Origin: Defluviitaleaceae bacterium
Lineage (GTDB): Bacteria; Bacillota; Clostridia; Lachnospirales; WRAX01
Direction of reading: 5' to 3'
Assembly (NCBI GenBank): GCA_009784615.1
Contig: WRBJ01000011.1
Location: forward strand, 1-47,935
DNA length: 47,935 nt
Made by a program: the position numbers and the translations under genes. Numbering within the stretch: position 1 is the stretch's first letter; each line of letters opens with the position of its first letter. Positions 18,272-26,039 of this stretch are shown in pieces. Under the pieces are notes generated by a model. The model did not search any database. It saw only the letters and a program-made list of their open reading frames with translations, and had not been told where the DNA came from.

Positions 18272-18699
18272 GATGACCCGCTCCCTTCATCGCAATTTAT
18301 GTTTAAATTTGAAATACGGTTATTTAATTCCAACAAAAATCCATTTTTGTCTATAACTGTAATTGTTATAGAGTGCTTTTTACCTACGTCGAGCAATACA
18401 TCACCCTCATATCTTTTTGCTACATTGCCGATTGATACGCTTTTTATTTCGCAGTAGGGTATTTTTTTGATTATTATGCCAGATGTGGCGATTATTTCTT
18501 TTTCTCCAAAAATATATGCACCATACAAACGCTCGATAATGAACATAGCGAGCGCAAAAAGGCTTGCGACCCCTGCAAATATGGCTATGGCGGAAATTTC
18601 TCCTCGTAAGAAATTTACAATATTAACGGCAATAATCAATCCCGTGGAGATTATAATACCAAACCCTGCAAAAATTGGCGTACTCGTTTTAAAACACAT
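18223..18699 (-). CDS. PH-domain-like membrane protein, paralogue A, Cys-rich tail
   Basis: A 158-residue protein with two membrane helices (about 9-31 and 37-56), then a beta-rich PH-like domain (YIFGEKEIIATSGIIIKKIPYCEIKSVSIG) and a short C-terminal tail with three clustered cysteines (SSCANCDLSQGC) that could bind a metal or form disulfides. The tail codons are also read in another frame as the start of paralogue B. It lies twelve bases after nspC within the polyamine operon. The PH assignment is by pattern; no function can be given. Confidence 0.65.
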   Translation of the reverse strand: MCFKTSTPIFAGFGIIISTGLIIAVNIVNFLRGEISAIAIFAGVASLFALAMFIIERLYGAYIFGEKEIIATSGIIIKKIPYCEIKSVSIGNVAKRYEGDVLLDVGKKHSITITVIDKNGFLLELNNRISNLNINCDEGSGSSCANCDLSQGCQKALQ

Positions 18700-18710
18700 A
18701 TTTAATCCCC

Positions 18711-19835
18711 TTATAAACGTGATTTAAAATCGTTATAACCAAATTGTTTTACAAGCTCGACATCACTATTTTGACGCAAAACGGCTATGTCGGGTAGTTT
18801 CATACCGTTAAATGTGTTGGTCTTGACCATAGAATATATAGCCATATCGGTAAAAACAAGCCTGTCACCGATTTTTATAGGTTCGTTGAAAGAATAATCG
18901 CCGATAATGTCGCCAGCAAGACAGGTTGGTCCGCCTAGGCGGTATGTGTGTGGTTTTTCGCTTGCTTCGCCACTGTTTATTATATGCGGGCGATATGGCA
19001 TTTCTAATACGTCAGGCATATGGCACGCCGCTGATGTGTCTAAAATTGCAATATCCATTTCATTGTGGATGATGTCGATAACCTCGCCGATAAGATAGCC
19101 CGTGTCAATGGCAACGGATTCGCCTGGCTCGAGATAAATTTCTATGTCTTTATAAGTATTTTTAATAGAAATTATTAAGTTTATTAATAGGTTGATGTTG
19201 TAGTTGTCTTTGGTTATGTGATGCCCGCCGCCAAAATTAAGCCATTTCATTTGTGGTATAAACTTGCCAAACTTTGCTTCAAACGCTGTCCAAGTTGCCG
19301 CCAAATCTTCCGCACCTTGTTGGCAAAGGGTATGGAAGTGTAGCCCTTCAATGCCATCAAGCAAATCCGGGCGAAATTGTGCATAAGTAACGCCCAAGCG
19401 TGAATTAGGTGCGCAAGGATTGTAAATAGCATAATCGCCCGTAGAAAATTCTGGATTAACACGTATGCCGCAAGATTTGCCCGTCATTTGCAGTTTAAAG
19501 CGTTGCCATTGTGAGAAAGAGTTAAAAACAAAATGGTCGCAGATTTTAAGCAATTGCGGCATTTCACGCTCGGTGAAAGCAGGAGAAAATATGTGATTTT
19601 CTCCGTTGAAATGTTCGTGGGCAAGCTGGGCTTCGTGTAAACCTGACGCACAAGTTCCATCGAGATATTGAGAAATAAGCGGATAAAGATGATACATAGA
19701 GAATGCTTTTTGGGCGAGCAGGATTTTTGCTTCGCTACGCTTTTTTACATCTGCTAGAATTTTTAAATTACGAATAACTAATGCTTCATCCACTATGAAA
19801 TATGGGGTTTGTAGGGCGTGTATATCAAAATTCAT
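18711..19835 (-). CDS. nspC: Carboxynorspermidine/carboxyspermidine decarboxylase
   Basis: PLP enzyme of the alanine-racemase-fold decarboxylases, 374 residues. It removes the carboxylate of carboxyspermidine (or carboxynorspermidine) to give spermidine (or norspermidine). The PLP lysine lies in LLAQKAFSMYHLYP, followed by GTCASGLHEAQLA; NFGGGHHITK, EPGESVAIDTGYL, SAACHMPDVLEMPYRP (catalytic Cys) and GGPTCLAGDIIGDY match the family. The open frame begins 48 bases earlier, but that extension runs through a palindromic repeat, while the ATG at 19835 has GAGGAGGATAATATG context and begins the conserved domain. It pairs with the dehydrogenase just upstream. Which polyamine is made in vivo cannot be decided from sequence. 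Confidence 0.92.
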   Translation of the reverse strand: MNFDIHALQTPYFIVDEALVIRNLKILADVKKRSEAKILLAQKAFSMYHLYPLISQYLDGTCASGLHEAQLAHEHFNGENHIFSPAFTEREMPQLLKICDHFVFNSFSQWQRFKLQMTGKSCGIRVNPEFSTGDYAIYNPCAPNSRLGVTYAQFRPDLLDGIEGLHFHTLCQQGAEDLAATWTAFEAKFGKFIPQMKWLNFGGGHHITKDNYNINLLINLIISIKNTYKDIEIYLEPGESVAIDTGYLIGEVIDIIHNEMDIAILDTSAACHMPDVLEMPYRPHIINSGEASEKPHTYRLGGPTCLAGDIIGDYSFNEPIKIGDRLVFTDMAIYSMVKTNTFNGMKLPDIAVLRQNSDVELVKQFGYNDFKSRL

Positions 19836-19852
19836 ATTATCCTCCTCAAGTT

Positions 19853-19880
19853 GTAGGGACACAATATATTGTGTCCCTAC
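19853..19880. repeat. Perfect 28-bp palindrome, GTAGGG-type
   Basis: Two 14-bp arms (GTAGGGACACAATA and its reverse complement) meet without a loop in the gap between the dehydrogenase gene and nspC. It forms a strong hairpin in the operon mRNA just before the nspC ribosome site. Ends GTAGGG/CCCTAC recur at 37306-37329, which suggests a short dispersed inverted repeat family rather than a terminator, since no T-run follows. Confidence 0.85.
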
Positions 19881-19898
19881 CATATGCGACAGGTTGTG

Positions 19899-21110
19899 CT
19901 AGCTAACCAAGACAGGATTGAAACATTCGTGCCACGGTAAGCCCCACTGGTTAAGGGCATCCATAAATGGGTCTGGGTCAAATTCTTCTACATTAAATAC
20001 GCCTGCGCCCATCCATTTGCCTTGTAGCATAAGCATTGCACCAATCATAGCTGGTACGCCTGTGGTGTATGATATAGCTTGCGAACCTACTTCAGCATAA
20101 CATTCTTGATGATCGCAAATGTTGTATAGGTAGTAGTTTTTAGGTTGTCCGTCTTTTATGCCTTGGAAGATATTGCCGATATTGGTTTTGCCTTTTGTGC
20201 GTGGCCCAAGCGAAGCTGGGTCTGGCAAAACGGCTTTTAAAAATTCTAGCGGAATGATTTGTTGTCCTTTGAAGTCGATAGGCTCTATGCTGGTCATACC
20301 CACATTTTCAAGCACATTAAGGTGTGTGATATATTTTTCGCCAAAGGTCATAAAAAAGCGTATGCGTTTTAAGCCTTTGATATTTTTTGCCAAACTTTCC
20401 AATTCTTCGTGATAAAGCAAATACATATCCTTATCGCCAATTTCTTTGAAATTGTATTGTCGTTTTATTTCCAGTGGTTGGGTTTCAATCCACTTGCCAT
20501 TTTCCCAATATTTGCCATTTGAAGTGATTTCACGGATATTAATTTCGGGGTTAAAGTTGGTGGCGAAGGGATAGCCGTGGTCACCGCCATTTGCGTCTAA
20601 AATGTCTATATAGTGAATTTCGTCAAAATGATGTTTTGCTGCATATGCTGAGAAAATACCTGTAACACCAGGGTCAAAACCGCAACCAAGCAGTGCCATC
20701 AAACCCGCTTCTTTAAAACGCTCTTGATATGCCCATTGCCAATGATATTCAAATTTTGCGGTGTCTTTTGGTTCGTAATTTGCGGTGTCAAGGTAATGCA
20801 CACCTGTTTCTAGGCAAGCGTCCATAATTGTTAGGTCTTGGTATGGCAAAGCGAGGTTCATCACCATAAAAGGCTTATATTCGTTTATTAATGCGACAAG
20901 CTCTGGAACATTATCGGCATCGACCTGCGCTGTGGATATTTTTAGCTTGCTTTGCGAGATTTTTGCTTCGATGGCAGTCTTAAGCTCGTCGCAACGTGCC
21001 TTTGTGCGGCTTGCAATCATTAGCTCTGTAAAAACACTGTCGTTTTGCGCCAGTTTGTGTGCGGCAACGCTTGCCACGCCGCCTGCGCCTATCATTAAAA
21101 TTTTACCCAT
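19899..21110 (-). CDS. Carboxynorspermidine/carboxyspermidine dehydrogenase (saccharopine dehydrogenase family)
   Basis: NADPH-dependent enzyme, 403 residues, which condenses aspartate semialdehyde with putrescine (or diaminopropane) and reduces the imine to carboxyspermidine (or carboxynorspermidine). The Rossmann motif MGKILMIGAGGVASVAAHKL opens it; MNLALPYQDLTIMDACLETGVHYLDTANYEP and LLGCGFDPGVTGIFSAYAAK are typical of the family. Its partner decarboxylase nspC is the next gene, which separates it from lysine-pathway saccharopine reductases. AGGAGGT lies seven bases before the ATG, and the start overlaps the end of speB by eight bases. Confidence 0.9.
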   Translation of the reverse strand: MGKILMIGAGGVASVAAHKLAQNDSVFTELMIASRTKARCDELKTAIEAKISQSKLKISTAQVDADNVPELVALINEYKPFMVMNLALPYQDLTIMDACLETGVHYLDTANYEPKDTAKFEYHWQWAYQERFKEAGLMALLGCGFDPGVTGIFSAYAAKHHFDEIHYIDILDANGGDHGYPFATNFNPEINIREITSNGKYWENGKWIETQPLEIKRQYNFKEIGDKDMYLLYHEELESLAKNIKGLKRIRFFMTFGEKYITHLNVLENVGMTSIEPIDFKGQQIIPLEFLKAVLPDPASLGPRTKGKTNIGNIFQGIKDGQPKNYYLYNICDHQECYAEVGSQAISYTTGVPAMIGAMLMLQGKWMGAGVFNVEEFDPDPFMDALNQWGLPWHECFNPVLVS

Positions 21111-21945
21111 TTTGTGTACCTCCTATTGTAAGTATTAGTTCCCTTAATATTTTGCAAGCTGTTGCCGTGGAAACGCCGCTTGTATCATAATTTGGAGCTA
21201 GTTCCACAATATCACAGCCTATTACATTGAATTTTTGTAGGTGCAAGATGTCGTTAAGCAGGTCGTTAAAGGTCATACCGCCTGCCTCTGGTGTGCCTGT
21301 TCCTGACATTGTTGATGGGTCTAGCACGTCCAAATCTAACGTAAAATAGACGGGTTTGCCTATGAAATGCTCTAGGGTTTGTGCTAGGTGGGTTTTGCGC
21401 CATTCAAACTCCTCTTTTGTACCGCTTCGCACACCTACTTGGAAAATTTTATTATCACCGATAAGGTCGTGGCAACGGCGTATTACTGTGGCGTGGGACA
21501 ATTCTTCACCCAAATAATCTTGTCGCAGGTCTGTGTGTGCGTCAAAGTGTATTATGTGAAGGTCGGGATATTTTTTGTATGCGGCACGTATTGCGCCTAG
21601 GGTTACTAAGTGTTCACCACCTATCATTATCGGTGTTTTGTTGTCTGACAAAATTTCGGCGGTGGCTTGCTCTATCATATCTAGCACAACGGTGGGGCTT
21701 CTACCGTAAAGCTCTAAATCGCCTGCATCGTATACAGCTACGTCGGCTTCTAAATCTTTGTCAATATAGGGACTGTAGGTTTCTAAGGCGTAAGATTCAC
21801 CACGCATTGCGGCGGGTGCAAATCTTGCGCCAGGACGGTTTGATGTGGTTGCGTCATATGGTGCGCCAAATAGCACAATTTGGGCATTTGCGTAATCGCT
21901 GTCGCAACCCAAAAAATTTTGTATATTTCCGTGTTTATTTAGCAT
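21103..21945 (-). CDS. speB: Agmatinase
   Basis: Mn2+-dependent ureohydrolase that converts agmatine to putrescine and urea; 280 residues. The binuclear metal site is complete: GGEH, HFDAHTDLR and DLDVLDPS, with the family loop NRPGARFAPAAMR near the N-terminus. ATG 21945 is preferred over the upstream start because GGGAGGAAAG precedes it directly; it overlaps the preceding 4-TM gene by eleven bases. Agmatinase rather than arginase is inferred from the neighbouring arginine-type decarboxylase and spermidine genes; the metal motifs themselves are shared by both. Confidence 0.9.
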   Translation of the reverse strand: MLNKHGNIQNFLGCDSDYANAQIVLFGAPYDATTSNRPGARFAPAAMRGESYALETYSPYIDKDLEADVAVYDAGDLELYGRSPTVVLDMIEQATAEILSDNKTPIMIGGEHLVTLGAIRAAYKKYPDLHIIHFDAHTDLRQDYLGEELSHATVIRRCHDLIGDNKIFQVGVRSGTKEEFEWRKTHLAQTLEHFIGKPVYFTLDLDVLDPSTMSGTGTPEAGGMTFNDLLNDILHLQKFNVIGCDIVELAPNYDTSGVSTATACKILRELILTIGGTQNG

Positions 21946-22351
21946 TTTCTTTCCTCCCTTTAAAATACTCTGCAATCCAGCTTGTTAAGGCGACTATCAC
22001 GAAAATTATAGAGCTAGATATAAATGCTGAGATATAGGCGTTTGGTGGTAGTTCTCTAAACAATTGCCTAGTAAGCCAAGTAAAGCCCAACAATATAGCG
22101 TTGATGACAATGAAAGCAAACAACAACCTTAGCCACATATTGACTTTTAGCTTTTCAGTAAACACTATTGCTATAATTGCTACAAAAATGGTTACTAGAT
22201 TGTGTAAAATATTTTCGTGTGATACATCAAGTTCTCCCTGAAAAAATGCAAAGACCAAATTTGCTATTGTGAAGGCCGTAAACATATTGCTACTGATTGA
22301 AAAGCCCCTTTTTAATATACTAAAAAATTCGCCTTTAAGCATTTGTTCCAC
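21935..22351 (-). CDS. Small 4-TM membrane protein (possibly DUF3021-like)
   Basis: A 138-residue protein with four predicted membrane helices (about 21-38, 47-65, 72-92 and 105-128), a short cytosolic N-terminus (MEQMLKGEFFSILKRG) and a basic C-terminus (YFKGRKENAK). It sits between speE and speB and overlaps speB by eleven bases, so it is part of the polyamine operon. Its size and topology resemble DUF3021 proteins, but I cannot confirm the family. A role in polyamine transport or sensing is possible from position only. Confidence 0.6.
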   Translation of the reverse strand: MEQMLKGEFFSILKRGFSISSNMFTAFTIANLVFAFFQGELDVSHENILHNLVTIFVAIIAIVFTEKLKVNMWLRLLFAFIVINAILLGFTWLTRQLFRELPPNAYISAFISSSIIFVIVALTSWIAEYFKGRKENAK

Positions 22352-22372
22352 CCTTTTTTCTTGCGAGTTCTT

Positions 22373-23221
22373 CTATACCTCGTCAAGCAGTTTAATTACG
22401 TGGTTTGGCAGGGCAAAAGAGCCTATGTGCAATGTTGTGTTGTAATAGCGGGTATCAAGCCCTAAATTTTTCCAAATATCCCTTTGCATATCACGGGTCG
22501 GATGTAGAGTTTTTGAGCCAAAACCAAAAAGCCAATGCCCGCCGGGATACGTTGGAACGTGTGCCTGATAAGCTCTTGCTATTGGAAAAGAGCCTTTTAT
22601 GCGGGAAAATGCACGTTGTGTTGAAACTATATCGCCGTGGTAAAATGCGCCGCCTAGTTGGTTTACCATTATGCCGTTATCTGTTAGAGCGTTATAGCAA
22701 TTGCCGTAAAATTCTTTTGTAAACAAGCCTTCACCAGGACCTATTGGGTCTGTAGAATCTACTACTATAAGGTCATAAACATTGGTATGCTTGCGCACGA
22801 AGCGTAAGCCGTCTTCGTAAAATAGTGTTAAACGAGGGTCGTTTAGACTACAAGCGGTGAAGGGTAGGTGGATACGAGCGGCATCTACCACCATTTTATC
22901 AATTTCTACCATATCTATGCGTTTTATATTTTTGTAGCGAGATAGTTCGCGTACCATACCGCCATCGCCTGCGCCTATTATTAATACATTTTCGATATTA
23001 GGGTTAACCGCCATTGGTACGTGTGCGAGCATATCGTGATATACAAATTCGTCCATTTCTGTTAGCATTGTAAAGCCGTCCATTATTAGCATACGCCCAA
23101 ATTCTACGGTTTCATATATGTCTATGCGTTGAAAATCGCTTTGTCCGTGAAAAAGTTGTTTTTTTAGCTTTATATCCAATTTAACGCTAGGCGTGTGGAT
23201 TTCTGAAAACCAAAGTTCCAT
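22373..23221 (-). CDS. speE: Spermidine synthase (polyamine aminopropyltransferase)
   Basis: Transfers the aminopropyl group of decarboxylated AdoMet to putrescine, giving spermidine and MTA; 282 residues. The nucleotide-binding loop is GAGDGGMVREL (most relatives have GGGDGG), the gatekeeping active-site loop is VVDSTDPIGPGEGLFTKEFY, and QGESF-like positions are replaced by NQLGGAFYHG, which is worth noting because this region contacts the amine. YPGGHWLFGFGSK closes the domain. ATG 23221 follows GGAGGGCAAT, so the four-codon upstream extension is rejected. It lies directly downstream of speA. Confidence 0.93.
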   Translation of the reverse strand: MELWFSEIHTPSVKLDIKLKKQLFHGQSDFQRIDIYETVEFGRMLIMDGFTMLTEMDEFVYHDMLAHVPMAVNPNIENVLIIGAGDGGMVRELSRYKNIKRIDMVEIDKMVVDAARIHLPFTACSLNDPRLTLFYEDGLRFVRKHTNVYDLIVVDSTDPIGPGEGLFTKEFYGNCYNALTDNGIMVNQLGGAFYHGDIVSTQRAFSRIKGSFPIARAYQAHVPTYPGGHWLFGFGSKTLHPTRDMQRDIWKNLGLDTRYYNTTLHIGSFALPNHVIKLLDEV

Positions 23222-23238
23222 ATTGCCCTCCATATTAA

Positions 23239-24693
23239 TTATTTCACAACAAGTATTTTTTCTACATTAGGGTCTTGTGTTCCGCTTAGGCTACAACCTT
23301 TTTCTTTGGCATATTCGACATAATCTAATGCCTCTGCCGTTATTAGCTCACCAGGAGCTAAAACAGGTATGCCTGGTGGGTAGCACAACACTAATTCGCC
23401 GCTTATGCGTCCTTTGCTATTTTTCAAATCTAAAAGCTCTTTTTCTCCGTAAAAAGCGGCTTGCGGGGTTATTATTAATTGCGGATGGGTATATTCGTAA
23501 TTAAGCATACCTTTTGGCGGTTTGCCGTGTATGCGTACTACTTCCGAAAGGGCAGAACATAGGCGTTCTATATCCTTTTTGCTATCACCAACGCTGATAT
23601 AGGCTAGGATATTGCCTATATCACCAAATTCTATTTGAATATCATAATCATCTCGAAGAATGTCGTAAACTTCTATGCCTGCAAGCCCTGTTTTTAAAGT
23701 GTTTACAGATAGCTTTGTGGTGTCAAAATCGTATATGCTACTGCTATTTATCAGCTCTTTGCCAAAGGCATAAAATCCGCTTATATGATTGATTTCTTCA
23801 CGTGCATAATTTGCATAATCAATCACTTGTTTAAAGATTTTTTTACCGTGAAGCGCAAGGTTTCTACGGGAAATGTCAAGGCTTACCATTAGTAAGTATG
23901 ACGCAGATGTGGTTTGGGTCAGGTTGATAATTTGACGCATATAACCGTTGTCCACATCTTTGCCTAAAAGCAAAATAGAGCTTTGCGTAAGCGACCCGCC
24001 AGATTTGTGCATAGAAACTGCAGCCATATCTGCACCAGCAGCCATTGCGGATATTGGCAGGTTGTCGCCAAAGTAAAAATGTGTGCCGTGGGCTTCGTCG
24101 ACCAAAACCAACATACCATATTTATGCGCAAGCTCTACAACGCCCTTTAAATTTGAACAAATGCCATAATATGTTGGGTTGTTAAGAAGTATGGCTTTTG
24201 CGTCTTTGTTATCTTCGATTGCCGTTTTAATATCATCAAAGCACATACCAAGTGATATTCCAAGGTTTTTATCCGTATCAGGATAAATATAATGAGGTAC
24301 GGCACCTGATAAAATCAAGGCAGTGGGGACGGATTTATGCACATTTCTGGGTAGAAGGATTTTATCGCCTGCCTTGCAAGCCGCCAATATCATAGCTTGT
24401 ACAGAGCTTGTTGTACCGCCGACCATAAAAAAGGCGTGATGTGCGCCAAAAGCCGCCGCCGCAAGTTCTTCCGCTTCTTTGATAACCGAAACGGGGTTGC
24501 CTAGTAGGTCGAGGGGTTTCATCGAATTTACATCCAACGACAACGCTTTTTCGCCTAAAAAAGCCGCCAAATCGGGGTTGCCTCGTCCCCGTTTGTGTCC
24601 GGGAACGTCAAAAGGCACCACACGGCGGCGGCTTAGTTCTTGCAATGCTTGCATAATGGGTACTTTATCTTGGTTACAAAATTTATCAGTCAA
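23239..24693 (-). CDS. speA: Arginine decarboxylase (Orn/Lys/Arg decarboxylase, fold I)
   Basis: PLP enzyme of the large Orn/Lys/Arg decarboxylase family, 484 residues, the short form found in Firmicutes. PGHKRGRGNP, GGTTSSVQAMILA, LLNNPTYYGICSNL and VDEAHGTHFYFG precede the PLP lysine in AVSMHKSGGSLTQSS. A C-terminal domain (PQAAFYGEKELLDL ... YPPGIPVLAPGELI) completes it. Translation starts at UUG 24693, eight bases inside speD, with GGGGTG before it. Arginine as substrate is inferred from agmatinase in the same operon; lysine or ornithine cannot be excluded by motif. Confidence 0.88.
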   Translation of the reverse strand: MTDKFCNQDKVPIMQALQELSRRRVVPFDVPGHKRGRGNPDLAAFLGEKALSLDVNSMKPLDLLGNPVSVIKEAEELAAAAFGAHHAFFMVGGTTSSVQAMILAACKAGDKILLPRNVHKSVPTALILSGAVPHYIYPDTDKNLGISLGMCFDDIKTAIEDNKDAKAILLNNPTYYGICSNLKGVVELAHKYGMLVLVDEAHGTHFYFGDNLPISAMAAGADMAAVSMHKSGGSLTQSSILLLGKDVDNGYMRQIINLTQTTSASYLLMVSLDISRRNLALHGKKIFKQVIDYANYAREEINHISGFYAFGKELINSSSIYDFDTTKLSVNTLKTGLAGIEVYDILRDDYDIQIEFGDIGNILAYISVGDSKKDIERLCSALSEVVRIHGKPPKGMLNYEYTHPQLIITPQAAFYGEKELLDLKNSKGRISGELVLCYPPGIPVLAPGELITAEALDYVEYAKEKGCSLSGTQDPNVEKILVVK

Positions 24694-25459
24694 ATATATT
24701 CACCCCGCTAAAAATTTCAATCATCTCTTGACGCAGGCTATTTGTGATGTCCAGACGTTTTTTAGGAGCAATCTCGTATGCGTCTGTTTTAAACAAATAA
24801 TCTTGCAGGTCTACATTTTTAACCATCATTTTTGTATGAAACAAATTGTGCTGATACACATTCATATCTACAGCATCATATATTTCTAGCGTTTTATCAT
24901 CTATATAGTCTTGTATACTCGTCAAATTATCGTCCAAAAATACTTTCTTGCCTTGCATATCACGGGTAAAGCCGCGAACACGATAATCCATTGTGATAAT
25001 ATCGCTGTCGAAGCTACTTATAAGGTAGTCCAAAGTAGATAGTGGTGTGATTTTACCGCAGGTTGATACATCAATATCAACACGGAAGGTAGCGATTTTT
25101 GTGTCGGGATGAAATTCTGGGTATGTGTGTACTGTAATATGGCTTTTATCAAGATGTGCCGCAACGGTATCTTTTTCTACGGTAGATGTTGCCCTAATGG
25201 CTTCTTCTGCCACCAAAATGGTAACAGAAGCACCTTGCGGGTCATAATCTTGTTTAGAAATATTTAGTACGTGAGCACCAATCATATCTGTTACGTGTAA
25301 CAAAATATTTGTAAGGCGTTCTGAATTATATTCTTCGTCAATATAGGCGATATAATCCTTTTTTTCACGTTCGTTGCCCACATAGCAAATGTCGTATATA
25401 TTAAAGCTCAACGACTTTGTCAAATTGTTAAAACCATACAATTTTAGCTTATCTGCCAA
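24686..25459 (-). CDS. speD: S-adenosylmethionine decarboxylase proenzyme
   Basis: Pyruvoyl enzyme supplying decarboxylated AdoMet for SpeE; 257 residues, the long proteobacterial-type (class 1a) form rather than the short 120-130-residue Bacillus form. The self-cleavage site is in AHLDKSHITVHTYPE, between Lys105 and Ser106, where Ser106 becomes the pyruvoyl group. Further signatures are FRVDIDVSTCGKITPL and DSDIITMDYRVRGFTRD. It starts at UUG 25459 after GAGGTGGGG and is the first gene of the operon. The long SpeD form in a Gram-positive background could point to transfer, but this is inference. Confidence 0.93.
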   Translation of the reverse strand: MADKLKLYGFNNLTKSLSFNIYDICYVGNEREKKDYIAYIDEEYNSERLTNILLHVTDMIGAHVLNISKQDYDPQGASVTILVAEEAIRATSTVEKDTVAAHLDKSHITVHTYPEFHPDTKIATFRVDIDVSTCGKITPLSTLDYLISSFDSDIITMDYRVRGFTRDMQGKKVFLDDNLTSIQDYIDDKTLEIYDAVDMNVYQHNLFHTKMMVKNVDLQDYLFKTDAYEIAPKKRLDITNSLRQEMIEIFSGVNIFD

Positions 25460-25487
25460 TTTTGCCCCACCTCACAAAAGTAGTAAT

Positions 25488-25525
25488 AAAGGCCTCAAGC
25501 GTATTACTTCCAGCTTGAGGCCTTT
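25488..25525 (-). promoter_or_regulatory. 5'-terminal hairpin of the polyamine operon mRNA
   Basis: Perfect 13-bp arms (AAAGGCCTCAAGC and complement) around a 12-base loop begin a few bases after the predicted transcript start and end about 30 bases before the speD ribosome site. No T-run follows on the minus strand, so it is not a classical terminator for this operon. It may protect the mRNA 5' end from decay or respond to a ligand or protein. Confidence 0.7.
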
Positions 25526-25534
25526 CGTGAGATT

Positions 25535-25563
25535 ATTATAAGGTATAGGGAATTTTTTGTCAA
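25535..25563 (-). promoter_or_regulatory. Consensus sigma-A promoter of the polyamine operon
   Basis: Exact TTGACA (25558-25563 on the minus strand), 17-base spacer and exact TATAAT (25535-25540). This is the best promoter in the window and lies just beyond the stop codon of the decayed dehydrogenase gene. Confidence 0.9.
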
Positions 25564-25566
25564 GGA

Positions 25567-26027
25567 TTATTTTTTATTATATTTAATTTTTGGTAATTGC
25601 AGATTGTTAATATCGTTAAGAGGAAATAGGTCTTCTAAATAAAATGTACCGTGTGGATGATTGCTAAAAAATAGGCTCTTTGCAACAAAAGCGGCTATTT
25701 TTCCTGTAAGCATAGAGTTATTATTGGAGAAGTGTCTATGTAATGTATGCCGTTAGTTGCACAATATTTTGCAAAGTCTAAATTTTTTGGCGAAAGACAC
25801 ATCACTACAACAGATATGTTTTTTAATGCGTTATAATAGCTATTTCTATCGTATATATCCAAATAAAGCGCATTGATTTTTCCGTTGGTTTTTGTCACGA
25901 GCGATTTGGCTTTTTCTAAATTTCTGCCTGCCACTATAACTTTATTTGGCAAAACCTTTGAAAGTTCTAACGTAACATATTTGCCAACCTGACCATATCC
26001 GCCAATGATTAATATTTTATCTTGCAC
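25567..26027 (-). pseudogene. Decayed saccharopine-dehydrogenase-like gene with internal deletion
   Basis: The first 110 codons (MQDKILIIGGYGQVGKYVTLEL ... NGIHYIDTSP) form an N-terminal Rossmann domain of the saccharopine dehydrogenase family and then stop at a TAG near 25695. Shifted by frame from about 25735 down to a TAA at 25567-25569, the DNA encodes MLTGKIAAFVAKSLFFSNHP and HGTFYLEDLFPLNDI, which reads like the C-terminal end of the same kind of protein. An intact member is roughly 350 residues, so most of the middle is missing and the frame is broken at the join. The start has a GGAGG site and follows yhaM by twelve bases. It is not a copy of the dehydrogenase at 19899. Confidence 0.7.
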
Positions 26028-26039
26028 AACAAAACCTCC

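Noticed and set aside
25488-25525. Hairpin as intrinsic terminator of the decayed dehydrogenase gene
   Set aside because: It lies downstream of the polyamine promoter and lacks a T-run on the minus strand, so a 5' leader role is more likely, although some termination effect cannot be excluded.
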